Shown in pieces: positions 51,824-60,832 of a stretch of DNA of 64,000 nt. Each line of letters begins with the position of its first letter. Position 1 is the stretch's first letter. The notes below the pieces were generated by a model, which saw only the letters and a program-made list of their open reading frames with translations, ran no database searches and was not told the origin of the DNA. The DNA is from Ruegeria sp. A3M17 (GTDB lineage: Bacteria > Pseudomonadota > Alphaproteobacteria > Rhodobacterales > Rhodobacteraceae), in the NCBI RefSeq assembly GCF_003318255.1, contig NZ_QOCF01000027.1:39354-103353 (forward strand). The letters run 5' to 3'. The position numbers and the translations under genes are program-made.

Positions 51824-52680
51824 TGGCAGCCCAACAACACGGAATGGTCGAAAAACGTGGCGTAGGCATCTGGTTCACCCATGCGTTCATGATCCTTGGC
51901 GTTTTGATCATCTTTTTCCCGATCTGGCTGGCCTTTGTTGCTTCAACCGTGACCCAGGCCGATATCGTTTCTCCGCCAATGCCCGTGGTGCCGGGTGATC
52001 AGTTCTGGGTGAACTACAAAGCGGCGCTGTTCTCGGGGGTAAACGTGCCCGTCGCAACGATGCTTTTCAACAGCCTGGTGATGGCCATTGGCATCGCGGT
52101 GGGCAAAATCATCATCTCCCTGCTGTCAGCGTTTGCGATTGTCTACTTCAAGTTTCCAGGCCGTAGGACGTTTTTCTGGCTGATCTTCCTGACCCTGATG
52201 CTGCCGGTCGAGGTGCGGATTGTTCCAACCTTCGAGGTTGTGGCCGGGTTTGGCATGCTCAACAGTTATTACGGTCTGATCTTTCCCCTGATTGCTTCGG
52301 CAACGGCGACCTTCCTGTTCCGTCAGTTCTTCCTGACGATCCCTGATGAACTGGCCGAAGCTGCCCGCGTGGATGGAGCCCGCCCGATGCGGTTCTTCAT
52401 CGACATCGTTGTGCCCATGAGCCGGACCAATATCGCGGCGCTGTTCGTGATCTTGTTCATCTACGGCTGGAACCAGTACCTGTGGCCGCTGCTGATCACC
52501 ACCGATCCTGAAATGAACACTATTGTGATGGGTATCAAACAGATGTTCCCGTCCGGTGACGACTTTGCCCATTGGCCGACAATCATGGCGACCTCAATTC
52601 TGGCAATGATCCCGCCAGTCATCGTAGTGGTGTCAATGCAAAGGCTCTTTGTCCGCGGCCTTGTCGATAGCGAGAAGTAA
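51823..52680 (+). CDS. ugpE: sn-Glycerol-3-phosphate ABC transporter permease UgpE
   Basis: A 285-residue MalG-type permease with LGVLIIFFPIWLAFVASTVTQADI near the N-terminus and the EAA loop ELAEAARVDGARPMRFFIDIVVPM. The NQYLWPLLIT segment is typical of UgpE. One-base overlap with ugpA; ugpC starts four bases later. Confidence 0.95.
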   Translation: MAAQQHGMVEKRGVGIWFTHAFMILGVLIIFFPIWLAFVASTVTQADIVSPPMPVVPGDQFWVNYKAALFSGVNVPVATMLFNSLVMAIGIAVGKIIISLLSAFAIVYFKFPGRRTFFWLIFLTLMLPVEVRIVPTFEVVAGFGMLNSYYGLIFPLIASATATFLFRQFFLTIPDELAEAARVDGARPMRFFIDIVVPMSRTNIAALFVILFIYGWNQYLWPLLITTDPEMNTIVMGIKQMFPSGDDFAHWPTIMATSILAMIPPVIVVVSMQRLFVRGLVDSEK

Positions 52681-52683
52681 GAA

Positions 52684-53739
52684 ATGGCAACAGTAACCCT
52701 AGAGAACGTCAAAAAGAGTTTTGGCCCGACGGATGTGATCCACGGTATCGATGTCGATATCGCAGACGGAGAGTTCATCGTGATCGTCGGCCCCTCAGGC
52801 TGCGGTAAATCCACGCTGCTGCGAATGGTGGCAGGGTTGGAGACGGTCTCGTCCGGGGAAATCCGGATCGGCGATGAAAGAGCCAACGACAAAGAGCCGA
52901 TGGATCGGGATATAGCAATGGTGTTCCAGAACTATGCGCTTTACCCGCATATGTCCGTGCGTCAGAATATGGGTTACGGTCTGAAGATTGCCGGACTTCC
53001 CAAAGATCAGATCGATCAAAAAGTGACTGACGCCGCCAAACTGCTACAGCTTGAAGCTTTGCTGGATCGCAAGCCGCGGCAATTGTCGGGCGGTCAACGC
53101 CAAAGGGTGGCCATGGGCCGTGCCATTGTCCGCGAACCGGCAGTCTTCCTGTTTGATGAGCCGCTCTCTAACCTCGATGCCAAACTGCGTGTTCAGATGC
53201 GTCTGGAAATCCGTGAGCTCCAGGAAAAGCTTGGAGTCACCTCCCTGTACGTTACTCACGACCAGGTCGAGGCCATGACGATGGCGGACAGGATGATCGT
53301 GATGAATGGCGGTAGCGCCGAGCAGATCGGGACACCGTTGGAAGTTTACGAAACACCCAGAACTCTGTTCGCGGCGCAGTTCATTGGCAGCCCTGCGATG
53401 AACGTGTTTGACGCCCGGCGTGAAAACGGGACAGTCAAGATCGGAGAAATTGAGGTCGGCACATCCCAGGGGCCTGATATCGCGGCAAAATTGGGGATAC
53501 GACCAGAGCATCTGTTGTTGGATGAAAACGGTCCGTTGGAAGCAACGATTCAGATTGCGGAACCATTGGGGGCAAACACACTATTGCACGGTCAGCTCAT
53601 AGGCTCTGGCAGCGCGATTACGATAAGCCTTCCGGGTGTCCACCCAATCGAAGGCCAGCATCCGAACATGCGGTTTTCGATCGCCTCAGAGAATATGCAC
53701 CTGTTTGACCATTCAACCGGTGAAAGGCTGCAAAGCTGA
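52684..53739 (+). CDS. ugpC: sn-Glycerol-3-phosphate ABC transporter ATP-binding protein UgpC
   Basis: A 351-residue MalK-like ATPase. Walker [11 protein letters not shown]-loop [13 protein letters not shown], signature [15 protein letters not shown], Walker [16 protein letters not shown] and H-loop [15 protein letters not shown] are all intact, followed by a C-terminal TOBE/MOP domain ([29 protein letters not shown]). It powers UgpAE and ends inside the start codon of ugpQ. Confidence 0.96.
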   Translation: MATVTLENVKKSFGPTDVIHGIDVDIADGEFIVIVGPSGCGKSTLLRMVAGLETVSSGEIRIGDERANDKEPMDRDIAMVFQNYALYPHMSVRQNMGYGLKIAGLPKDQIDQKVTDAAKLLQLEALLDRKPRQLSGGQRQRVAMGRAIVREPAVFLFDEPLSNLDAKLRVQMRLEIRELQEKLGVTSLYVTHDQVEAMTMADRMIVMNGGSAEQIGTPLEVYETPRTLFAAQFIGSPAMNVFDARRENGTVKIGEIEVGTSQGPDIAAKLGIRPEHLLLDENGPLEATIQIAEPLGANTLLHGQLIGSGSAITISLPGVHPIEGQHPNMRFSIASENMHLFDHSTGERLQS

Positions 53740-54683
53740 TGACGTTTCCACAGGTTGAAGCCTTTCGTGGCGGTGAAAACCTGATCCGGGTTGTCGGGCA
53801 TCGGGGTGCACGCGGCGTCCTACCTGAAAACAGCATGATTGGCTTTGGCTTTTCGCTGTCCATCGGCGTCCCGCTCCTGGAGTTTGACGTCGTGCTTACG
53901 GCAGATAACGTTCCGGTCATAACCCATAACCACCGCCTGCACGCGCCGACATTTCGTGACGCCAATGGTCGATTTTTGGTAGGAGAAGAGCCAAAGGTTT
54001 CCTCGTTGACCGTCGAACGGATTCAGCAATTCGACATCGGACGGTTGGACGGGCATTCCGCCTATGGTCGTCGTTTTCCAGACCAGGCCCAAATGGACAA
54101 TGTTCGTGTTCCAACGCTGATGAACCTGTTGGAACTGGTCGATGACCCAAAATACAGCGATGCCTGTCTGATGCTCGAACTAAAGTCAGATCCCGATTTG
54201 GCCCATGATGCGTTTTACCGACAGAACTTCGTTGGCCGGGTTCTTCAAGACGTTCGCGCCAAGGATTTGTCGCCGCGTGCGGTTCTGCACAGCTTTGACT
54301 GGGCTCTATTGGAAGAATGTCAGCGACAGGCCCCTGATATGCCGTCTTCGTACCTGACGCAGCTTCCCGATAACGCGGATGATGTGGGCGAGGACTCATC
54401 AAAAGCAGTTTGTCCGGACTTTCGTGGCCGTCGCGATGAAATTCCAAATTTGGTCAAAGAAGCGGGCGGTGCGCTTTGGTGTCCGTATTTTGCGGATGTG
54501 ACTGCTGAAAGCGTGGCTCTTGCCAAAAAGCTGGGCCTGTGCGTCGCAGTGTGGACAGTCAATGAACACGAAGACATTGGCAAGATGATTAATCTGGGCG
54601 TGGACGCAATCGTGTCCGACTATCCTGGACGGGTTCAAAGGCATCTGTCGGACTTGGGGATGAGGTGGAGCGCCACCCACTAG
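53739..54683 (+). CDS. ugpQ: Glycerophosphodiester phosphodiesterase
   Basis: A 314-residue GDPD-family TIM-barrel hydrolase. The catalytic motif VVGHRGARGVLPENSM, the metal ligands in LLEFDVVLTADNVPVITHN and the later LMLELKSD region match UgpQ and GlpQ. There is no signal peptide, so it acts in the cytoplasm on imported glycerophosphodiesters, releasing glycerol-3-phosphate and an alcohol. The gene starts in the ugpC stop (ATGA). It is followed by about 190 bases before the cupredoxin/ECF operon. Confidence 0.94.
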   Translation: MTFPQVEAFRGGENLIRVVGHRGARGVLPENSMIGFGFSLSIGVPLLEFDVVLTADNVPVITHNHRLHAPTFRDANGRFLVGEEPKVSSLTVERIQQFDIGRLDGHSAYGRRFPDQAQMDNVRVPTLMNLLELVDDPKYSDACLMLELKSDPDLAHDAFYRQNFVGRVLQDVRAKDLSPRAVLHSFDWALLEECQRQAPDMPSSYLTQLPDNADDVGEDSSKAVCPDFRGRRDEIPNLVKEAGGALWCPYFADVTAESVALAKKLGLCVAVWTVNEHEDIGKMINLGVDAIVSDYPGRVQRHLSDLGMRWSATH

Positions 54684-54791
54684 CAAAGCCAGTCCAGGCA
54701 TGAACGTCGCAAATACAATCCTGATCGCCGGAATACTCCGCGCAGCTGACCAAAGCGCGGCCGGCCATCAAAAACCCATCGAAGAAACTTG

Positions 54792-54819
54792 GGAACCTTT
54801 TCGCGCGCAGCGCATCCAA
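54792..54819 (+). promoter_or_regulatory. Candidate ECF (sigma-E-like) promoter
   Basis: GGAACCT at 54792-54798, then 16 bases, then TCCAA at 54815-54819. This matches the sigma-E pattern GGAACTT-N16-TCNAA with one change in the -35 element. It lies about 55 bases before the first gene of an operon whose last gene is an ECF sigma factor, so autoregulation is likely. Confidence 0.6.
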
Positions 54820-54874
54820 TAACACAGGTGCCAATTGTGACGCACCGGATGTGAACTATGGAAAGGACAAGCCC

Positions 54875-55294
54875 ATGACTAAAATCTCTGTGTCTGCAAT
54901 TGGACTGTTGTTCGTCACCACAACGCTTGCCGCTGCGCATGACGAAAAGGCTCTTATGAATGCACCCGCCGGTGATCCTTATGTGAAAGTGAGCGACGTG
55001 CTGCCTCTGCCAGAATTCATCCCGGGTCTTGGCACGCTGTTTGTAGACCCGGCCACCCTGCCCGCTGGTCCGTTCCTGGCTTATGATCGCGATGGGCAGT
55101 TGTCGGCAACGATCTACATGACCCCGCTCGACGATCTGCAGAACGGAGTTGCATTCGACGGGCTGGGATTGGGGTCGCACACTGTCAGTTCGACAGATGT
55201 TTACTTCAACGCCGGCCACCCCGGAGTGGAAAAGCCCCACGCACATGTCGTGCTGTTCCATGATGAGGGGGCAAAAGAACGGCTGGCCGAATGA
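54875..55294 (+). CDS. Small secreted His-rich protein in the ECF operon
   Basis: A 139-residue protein with a signal peptide (about 1-21, LLFVTTTLAAA|HDEK). The C-terminal part has a His-rich region, FNAGHPGVEKPHAHVVLFHDEG, suited to metal binding. By eye, the pattern G-H-P-G-V-x-x-P-H-x-x-x-x-x-F-H after an AYDRDGQL..IYMTPLDDLQNG segment recalls the TTHB210-like/DUF5602 family, whose founding member is under control of an ECF sigma in Thermus; this is a tentative likeness. ATG 54875 has AAGGA seven bases upstream. Its stop overlaps the cupredoxin start. Confidence 0.7.
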   Translation: MTKISVSAIGLLFVTTTLAAAHDEKALMNAPAGDPYVKVSDVLPLPEFIPGLGTLFVDPATLPAGPFLAYDRDGQLSATIYMTPLDDLQNGVAFDGLGLGSHTVSSTDVYFNAGHPGVEKPHAHVVLFHDEGAKERLAE

Positions 55295-55821
55295 TCTGCA
55301 CGCGACGCTATGCGCTGTGGCTCGCAGGTGGCGCGATCGCTACCTGCGCAGGCACACGATCATCAGGTGCACAAACAGTTATCGATGTTGAAATGCGCGG
55401 CAGCGCGCGTGGCGAGAGGGTCTGGTTTGATCCCTTGGGCTTGTCAGTGGCACCGGGCTCCACCATCCGTTTCACCAACCGGGACCCAGGAAACAGCCAT
55501 ACGGTGACCGCCTATCACCCCAAGTTTTATGACCGAAAACGTCGCATTCCTGCGGCGGCGGACCCCTGGGACAGCGACTTTCTGCTGCCCGATGCATATT
55601 TCGAGGTCACGCTGACAGCTCCTGGGGTGTACGATTACTATTGCCTGCCCCACGAAATGGCGGCGATGGTCGGCCGCATTGTGGTGGGGACCCCCGCCGA
55701 TGCGGGTTGGGAAGGAACCTCGGAAGATCAAAGCGATGTATCCGATCAGGTTTTGGAGGCATTGCCATTGGCACAGGAATTAATCGCGAAAGGTAACATC
55801 AAGCGAAAGGACAGATCATGA
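55291..55821 (+). CDS. Cupredoxin-domain (plastocyanin-like) copper protein
   Basis: A 176-residue exported protein. The N-terminus TRRYALWLAGGAIATCAG has an Arg-Arg pair and hydrophobic run, possibly a Tat signal. The cupredoxin fold has a full type 1 copper set: His70 (GNSHTVTAYH), Cys118, His121 and Met126 (YYCLPHEMAAMVG). The spacing C-xx-H-xxxx-M is as in plastocyanin. A 35-residue charged tail follows. It probably carries electrons or binds copper in the periplasm. It overlaps both neighbours (ATGA), so secreted protein, cupredoxin and sigma factor are one translational unit. Confidence 0.88.
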   Translation: MICTRRYALWLAGGAIATCAGTRSSGAQTVIDVEMRGSARGERVWFDPLGLSVAPGSTIRFTNRDPGNSHTVTAYHPKFYDRKRRIPAAADPWDSDFLLPDAYFEVTLTAPGVYDYYCLPHEMAAMVGRIVVGTPADAGWEGTSEDQSDVSDQVLEALPLAQELIAKGNIKRKDRS

Positions 55822-56519
55822 CGGTCGGGACAAGTCACAAGACGGCAATCCAATACGGAACGGCTAAAACCGAAGCAGAGCTTGTGGCCGACGCCCGGAG
55901 CGGAAACGAAACGGCCGTCCGCGAACTTGTCCGGCGTCTGAATCCGCGTCTGTTCCGCGTTGCCCGGGGTATCGTCGATACAGATTCCGAAGCCGAAGAC
56001 GCGCTGCAAGAGGCCTATATGTCCGCTTTCAGCAAACTGGACAGTTTTCAGGAACGCGCAAGCTTTTCGACCTGGATAACCCGGATCGTCATCAATACCG
56101 CGCGCATGCAACGCAGACGATTCCAGCCAGAGGAAGAGTACGACACCGTTGACGAGACTCACCTGTCTCGGATCCTGACATTTCCCGGTCAGAATTCTGA
56201 ACTTCCCGATGCCGCCATAGGCCGGGCGCAACTCCGCGGATTATTGGAAACCGCGGTTTCCGAACTGCCACCCGATATGCGCCTTCCATTTTTGTTGCGC
56301 GAGTCCGAAGATATGAGCGTTATGGCCATCGCCCGTGAGCTTCAGATCAATCCGATCACGGTAAAAACGCGCCTATTCCGCGCCCGTCGCCGACTGCGTT
56401 CAGCGCTTGAACGACAGGTTCGTGGTGGATTCGAAGCGATCTTTCCATTCGGAGGCAAGCGATGCGCAAATATGGCAAGCCGCGTGATCGGGTGCCTGCG
56501 GGCTAACGGCCAACTCTGA
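55818..56519 (+). CDS. ECF-type RNA polymerase sigma factor
   Basis: A 233-residue ECF sigma factor. Region 2 reads LFRVARGIVDTDSEAEDALQEAYMSAFSKL and FQERASFSTWITRIVINTARMQRRR; region 4 reads LPPDMRLPFLLRESEDMSVMAIARELQINPITVKTRLFRARRRLR. A C-terminal extension of about 35 residues (FPFGGKRCANMASRVIGCLR) ends in two Cys, a form seen in some ECF groups that may sense redox state or metal. No anti-sigma gene lies beside it. The sequence GGAACCT-N16-TCCAA before the operon suggests it activates itself and the two exported proteins. Confidence 0.92.
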   Translation: MTVGTSHKTAIQYGTAKTEAELVADARSGNETAVRELVRRLNPRLFRVARGIVDTDSEAEDALQEAYMSAFSKLDSFQERASFSTWITRIVINTARMQRRRFQPEEEYDTVDETHLSRILTFPGQNSELPDAAIGRAQLRGLLETAVSELPPDMRLPFLLRESEDMSVMAIARELQINPITVKTRLFRARRRLRSALERQVRGGFEAIFPFGGKRCANMASRVIGCLRANGQL

Positions 56520-56753
56520 GCTTCAACTGACCGGAGATCACGGGACCAACCAAAGCGGAAAATTTGATCTATCATCAATCTGGGCGCGATGAACCGTACC
56601 GCTTCACTATCGATACGTTCCGCAAGATGCCCGTACTAAATGTCTTGTTTCGGCATCTGGTTGTCCTCAAACATGAAAAAGACTAATTGGAGACCTTGGT
56701 TTGAGAGGATGGCTGTAATCGGCGATCTTCTTTATTAGGATCGGCAAAACAAC

Positions 56754-57359
56754 ATGATAGACTTAAGTAAAATTCGGCCAATGCGAAGAAGCCGCAACTA
56801 CGAAATTTATCAGCATCCGTTTATTGAGCGCGCGCTGTTGAAAGTCCGGGTGGATGAACCGGTGCGTAACCACGTAATTCCTCGTTATGCTGAGAGGCGC
56901 TATGGCAACCTTCGTCAGTGGAACCGGGAAGCAAACGAATACTTAGCCGCGTTGACACGAGGCTGCCCCGAGATTGAACGCCTTGCGGATTTTATGGGGT
57001 ATGCGGCGACATCTCAGGGACCCGCGCTGGTGGTCGAAAAGATGACCGGTCCTGATGGCGATTTGGCGCCAACGCTGGAATCGGAACGGGCCGCATTGGG
57101 CGATGACATGTCAGAGCGCAAGCAGCTGCACGGTGAATTCATGGAACTCATGGACGACCTTGAACGTGGCCGGATTATCGTGGGCGACCTGGGTTTTGAA
57201 AACATTGTACGTGCGCAAGAGCGCAATGGAAAACTGGTCGTTATCGATGGCTTGGGCGAAAGAGTGTTGTTTCCGCTGACGCTGGTTTCTGATTTAGCAT
57301 TCCGCAAATCCATCGAGCGCCGCCGGACGCGCATGGGCCAAGCATTTGGTCTTGGCTGA
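56754..57359 (+). CDS. YrbL-family protein, copy 1 (catalytic-loop Asp present)
   Basis: A 201-residue protein of the YrbL family (PhoP-regulated protein of E. coli; distant kinase-like fold). Features by position: ERALLKVRV with Lys30 as in a kinase beta3 strand; LRQWNREANEYLAAL; YAATSQGPALVVEKMTGPDG; IIVGDLGFENIV with Asp145 and Asn150 like a catalytic loop; LVVIDGLGERV with Asp165 like the DFG metal ligand. Function unknown; a role in phosphotransfer is inference. It is 234 bases after the sigma factor and convergent with a second YrbL gene. Confidence 0.78.
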   Translation: MIDLSKIRPMRRSRNYEIYQHPFIERALLKVRVDEPVRNHVIPRYAERRYGNLRQWNREANEYLAALTRGCPEIERLADFMGYAATSQGPALVVEKMTGPDGDLAPTLESERAALGDDMSERKQLHGEFMELMDDLERGRIIVGDLGFENIVRAQERNGKLVVIDGLGERVLFPLTLVSDLAFRKSIERRRTRMGQAFGLG

Positions 57360-57434
57360 TAGAACCCGCTCTACGGTAATCAAATGGCGTCGATTTGGCT
57401 TCGCTGCATTAGCCACCAGCTGAATGGGCGTCTT

Positions 57435-57477
57435 CCCAGTCGTACCAGCAAGGACCTGTTGATTCCAATCGACTGGG
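57435..57477. terminator. Inverted repeat between the convergent YrbL genes
   Basis: CCCAGTCG at 57435-57442 and CGACTGGG at 57470-57477, an 8-bp perfect stem with a 27-base loop and no U tract. Possible 3'-end structure for one or both genes. Confidence 0.35.
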
Positions 57478-57489
57478 CTGGTCTGACGA

Positions 57490-58143
57490 TTAGCCCTTTG
57501 CGGCGTCTATCAAGTCAAAGAACTTTTTTCGAACTTGGCCGAGCTTTCGGTCATTGTAGCTGCGAACCCATCTTCGCAGAGGAATGACTTGTTTAGACCC
57601 AAAGCTGTCAATCCAAACCCATCGCCCGGATCCGTCGGGCCATGTTTGATAGACAAGATTGCCAGTGTTCTTATTGCTTATGACGACACGTTCTTCTGAC
57701 AATTGGTCGAAGTGTTTATTGAGATCGCTCAAATGCTGAGGGGTGAGGCGACTTTCGGCAATCAACTGACCCAGACTTGGGGAAAGCTGTCCATCCGGAT
57801 CAGAAATGCGTTCATAGACCAACGCCAGACCCTTGTCTGTCGGTGCGGTGCCAAACACCCTACAAACGGGCATCACGTCCGGACTTTCTTGATGGCGGAC
57901 CATCAGAAAAAACGCTTCGTCAAACTCACGCATGAAACCCTTAAAAACGGTAGCTCTACGAAACAGCCGGTCATACCACTTGTCGGTTACAAGCCTCGAA
58001 CCTGCATCCATCGTGTGAGGTTGCGGAACCTTTAACAGTAGCCCTTTGTCAAATGGGTGTTCATATACGAATTGCCTGTTTCCCTTCGCGATAACAGGGC
58101 TGTTTCCTAGTTCAAGCAGAGTGGGATTTTGGTGGCTATTCAT
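57490..58143 (-). CDS. YrbL-family protein, copy 2 (catalytic-loop Asp replaced by Asn)
   Basis: A 217-residue YrbL-like protein, only distantly similar to copy 1. Matching features: LLLKVP with Lys38; FMREFDEAFFLMVRH; GLALVYERISDPDGQLSPSLG; then ERVVISNKNTGNLVYQT, where Asn157 stands at the place of Asp145 in copy 1 while Asn162 is kept; and WVWIDSFGSKQV with Asp179. The C-terminus is basic. The loss of the Asp suggests a regulatory, non-catalytic partner or a different chemistry. No ribosome site stands out. It is 289 bases from the DUF3141 gene. Confidence 0.72.
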   Translation of the reverse strand: MNSHQNPTLLELGNSPVIAKGNRQFVYEHPFDKGLLLKVPQPHTMDAGSRLVTDKWYDRLFRRATVFKGFMREFDEAFFLMVRHQESPDVMPVCRVFGTAPTDKGLALVYERISDPDGQLSPSLGQLIAESRLTPQHLSDLNKHFDQLSEERVVISNKNTGNLVYQTWPDGSGRWVWIDSFGSKQVIPLRRWVRSYNDRKLGQVRKKFFDLIDAAKG

Positions 58144-58432
58144 ATTTTCTGTTTAAGTTGATTCCGGACCAGCGCAAGTTGTTTTTTGACCATTGATATT
58201 GTTACGTTAAACGCCGGAGACAATTGCAATCATGATGCTTGGAATTCAAGCTGCTCAGGGACGGGTACCATCTTGAATGTTGCAGTGAGCCAATGGGGTC
58301 GCCGCAGTACCAACGGACGCGCCTGATCTCTGGAAAGGTCATGCTCTAACGATGACCACCTGGCTGCATCGTCCGACACTCTTTGCAAGCGATGTCAAAA
58401 ACTTGGAAATACCGGTGCGGTGTCCGGAGTTT

Positions 58433-60832
58433 TCAGATCTTGCGACCCTTTCGCACGCCCGTAGCTTTCCGTTTCGTGGGGGTTTCGGCAAATTCCTTCG
58501 GGGTTTTCAGGTTCAGCGCATGGCACAGGTCGCGCGCCATTGCCTTCAGCTCTGGGGTTGGGGCCTCGACCTCACCGATGATCCGATCGATCAGCGCCAC
58601 CGCCAGCGCCTGGTCTTCGGGGTGCGCTAAAAGATCCGGCAGGGTCTCAACTGCGCCATCGGGGTCGAGCGTTGCTATAATCGATTGTTCATGCAGCAGA
58701 TGCTGGCGGCGTTCTACCGATAGGTCGGCAAAGGGCTCTTCCCGAGTGAAGATATCTGACCACCGATCCAGCATCTCGGAGCGATAGCTGCGGTTGCTGC
58801 CCCCAAGCAGGATCAATATCCGTACCACCGCTTCGGCTACGCCGCCTTGCCCCATATGTGCCAGGGCCGATTTAACTTCGGGCAGCGCGCGCAGGCTTTC
58901 AAGATCGGGCAAGGTGCGTCGCTCTGCCTGCTGCTGTCCGAACGTAGCTGCCAGCGGGCCGTTCCAGAGCGCATGGAACGTCATCTCGTACCAAGCGTCA
59001 CGCAGGTCCCGGCCCAGATCCATCGCCTGCTCAACCCAGTCCGCCGTCAGTTTTTCGGCCGTCAGGAACGGGTTGTCGGGTGCAGCAGGTGCGCGTTGGG
59101 CACGGGCCGCCTGCGCCAGTTGCTGAACCCCGAAAGCAGCGGTCGATTGCGACGACTGTGCCGCCCGTTGTACCCTTAGCGGGTGAAGGTCGCGCAGCGC
59201 CTTCGCGGTGCTCGGCGTGGTGAGTGCCTGCACCGCCGGGCGGGCAAAGGTTTCATAGAGGCCAGCCTGCAACTCGGACACCTCAGCCACTGCGGCAAAG
59301 CCGGTTTCGTCCCGCCGCCCATCATCCAGCGCCGCAACATCGGTCAAACGACGTTCCACAAATCGGATCTCGAACCGTTTCTCGGCCCCCTCACCCTCGA
59401 TATTTTCGATCTGCATCTCGTAAAGACCGGGGGCCATTGCCTCGACGGTTTCCAGCGTCGAAGTCAGTCCGGAATGTTCTTTTCGAGCCACTTTCGAAGA
59501 CACGAAGATACCCAGATGCCCGACCTCTTCATGCAGCATGTAAATGATGCGCTGGCCGCGCAGGCGGATCTCTTCTTCGTCAGTATAGGTGTCGGCGATC
59601 CAGTTCAGCGCCTGCTGAGGCGGAGTGATATTGTCGCCGTGACTGGCAAAGACAAAGATCGGACCGCGAACCGCCTTGATGTCCAGCGGCACGCCGGGCT
59701 CTAGCTGGGCAGTGTTCCGGACCAGCCGGTTGCCGACAAATAGCTGTTCGACGATCCAGTGAATTTCTTTCTCGTTCAGGATAAAGAAACCGCCCCACCA
59801 GCGTTCAAAATCAATAAACCGTTCGCGCCCGCCTTCGGGGTCGCGATAGAGGTCGAAATACTTGCCAAAATAATTCCGGCTGGGGTTCAGCTGTTCGAAA
59901 TTCATCACCAAATTGGCCCCGTCGAATTGCCCCGCCCCCAGATCGGACCAAAACATTGGCTGCCAGGTGCCGCCAAGCACCCCGCCATTGTAACGCATCG
60001 GATTTTCGCCGACCTCGCCCGACCACGGCGAAACCGGCGCGCCATTCAAAACCAGTGGTCCGGTCAAGTCAGGATTACAAGCGGCCATCAGCAAAGTCGC
60101 CCAGCCACCCTGACAGTTGCCGATCACAACCGGCTGCGGGCTATCGGGGTGACGAGCGCGAACGGCGCGAACGAACCCGGCCTCGGCATGCATCACATCC
60201 GCCAATGTTTGTCCCGGCACCGGATCGCGCCGGAAGTTGACGAAGTAGACCGGATGCCCCTTGGCCAGCGCCACGCCGACCTGACTATCGGGTTTGAACC
60301 CGCCAATGCCGCCGCCATGTCCGGCGCGCGGATCAATGATCACATAAGGGCGGCTCTGATCGTCAACCGCGACACCTTCGGGCGGGATGATGCGCAACAG
60401 CTGGTAATTGCAGGGCCGCTCTAGATCTGCACCATCGGCTACTACTTCGTATTCATAGGCAAGCACCGGCGGGCAGCCGGCAGCCTCATGTTCTAGAAAT
60501 ACATCGCCGCGTTCGCGCAGTGCGTCCAGCGTCAGAACCACCCGCTGTCCCGCATCCCTGAGGTATTCCGACCAATTCCGCGCCACCGTTGCCGGTGTCA
60601 TCTGCGTGGCCAGATCGGCAAACCCCTGTATCAGACGGTGGGTGTGCTCTGTGTGGTTTTCTGCGATCCGACGCGCGTTCAGCGATGCCGCTTGGGACAG
60701 CATTTCCCATTGTAACCCGGACCGGTCCAGAGCCCGCGCCACAGCTATTGCCGTCCGGTCCTGCAAATAGCCCGTATCATCAGCCAGCGTCCGGCTGGTC
60801 CCCAAGGTGTTCGCCTGAACATTCGATGTCAT
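58433..60832 (-). CDS. DUF3141 protein, PHA-synthase-like alpha/beta hydrolase
   Basis: A 799-residue cytoplasmic protein. An N-terminal helical part (about 1-115, AENHTEHTHRLIQGFADLATQ) resembles PhaC N-termini. The hydrolase core has the lipase-like box GNCQGG with the nucleophile Cys240, an Asp in SHGDNITPPQQAL (about 400) and His in EEVGHLGIF, the Cys-Asp-His set of PHA synthases. A C-terminal extension of about 250 residues ends in a Lys/Arg-rich tail (TKRKATGVRKGRKI). DUF3141 proteins are annotated as poly(3-hydroxyalkanoate) synthetase-like, but their reaction is not established. There are no phaA, phaB or phasin genes nearby. Confidence 0.85.
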   Translation of the reverse strand: MTSNVQANTLGTSRTLADDTGYLQDRTAIAVARALDRSGLQWEMLSQAASLNARRIAENHTEHTHRLIQGFADLATQMTPATVARNWSEYLRDAGQRVVLTLDALRERGDVFLEHEAAGCPPVLAYEYEVVADGADLERPCNYQLLRIIPPEGVAVDDQSRPYVIIDPRAGHGGGIGGFKPDSQVGVALAKGHPVYFVNFRRDPVPGQTLADVMHAEAGFVRAVRARHPDSPQPVVIGNCQGGWATLLMAACNPDLTGPLVLNGAPVSPWSGEVGENPMRYNGGVLGGTWQPMFWSDLGAGQFDGANLVMNFEQLNPSRNYFGKYFDLYRDPEGGRERFIDFERWWGGFFILNEKEIHWIVEQLFVGNRLVRNTAQLEPGVPLDIKAVRGPIFVFASHGDNITPPQQALNWIADTYTDEEEIRLRGQRIIYMLHEEVGHLGIFVSSKVARKEHSGLTSTLETVEAMAPGLYEMQIENIEGEGAEKRFEIRFVERRLTDVAALDDGRRDETGFAAVAEVSELQAGLYETFARPAVQALTTPSTAKALRDLHPLRVQRAAQSSQSTAAFGVQQLAQAARAQRAPAAPDNPFLTAEKLTADWVEQAMDLGRDLRDAWYEMTFHALWNGPLAATFGQQQAERRTLPDLESLRALPEVKSALAHMGQGGVAEAVVRILILLGGSNRSYRSEMLDRWSDIFTREEPFADLSVERRQHLLHEQSIIATLDPDGAVETLPDLLAHPEDQALAVALIDRIIGEVEAPTPELKAMARDLCHALNLKTPKEFAETPTKRKATGVRKGRKI

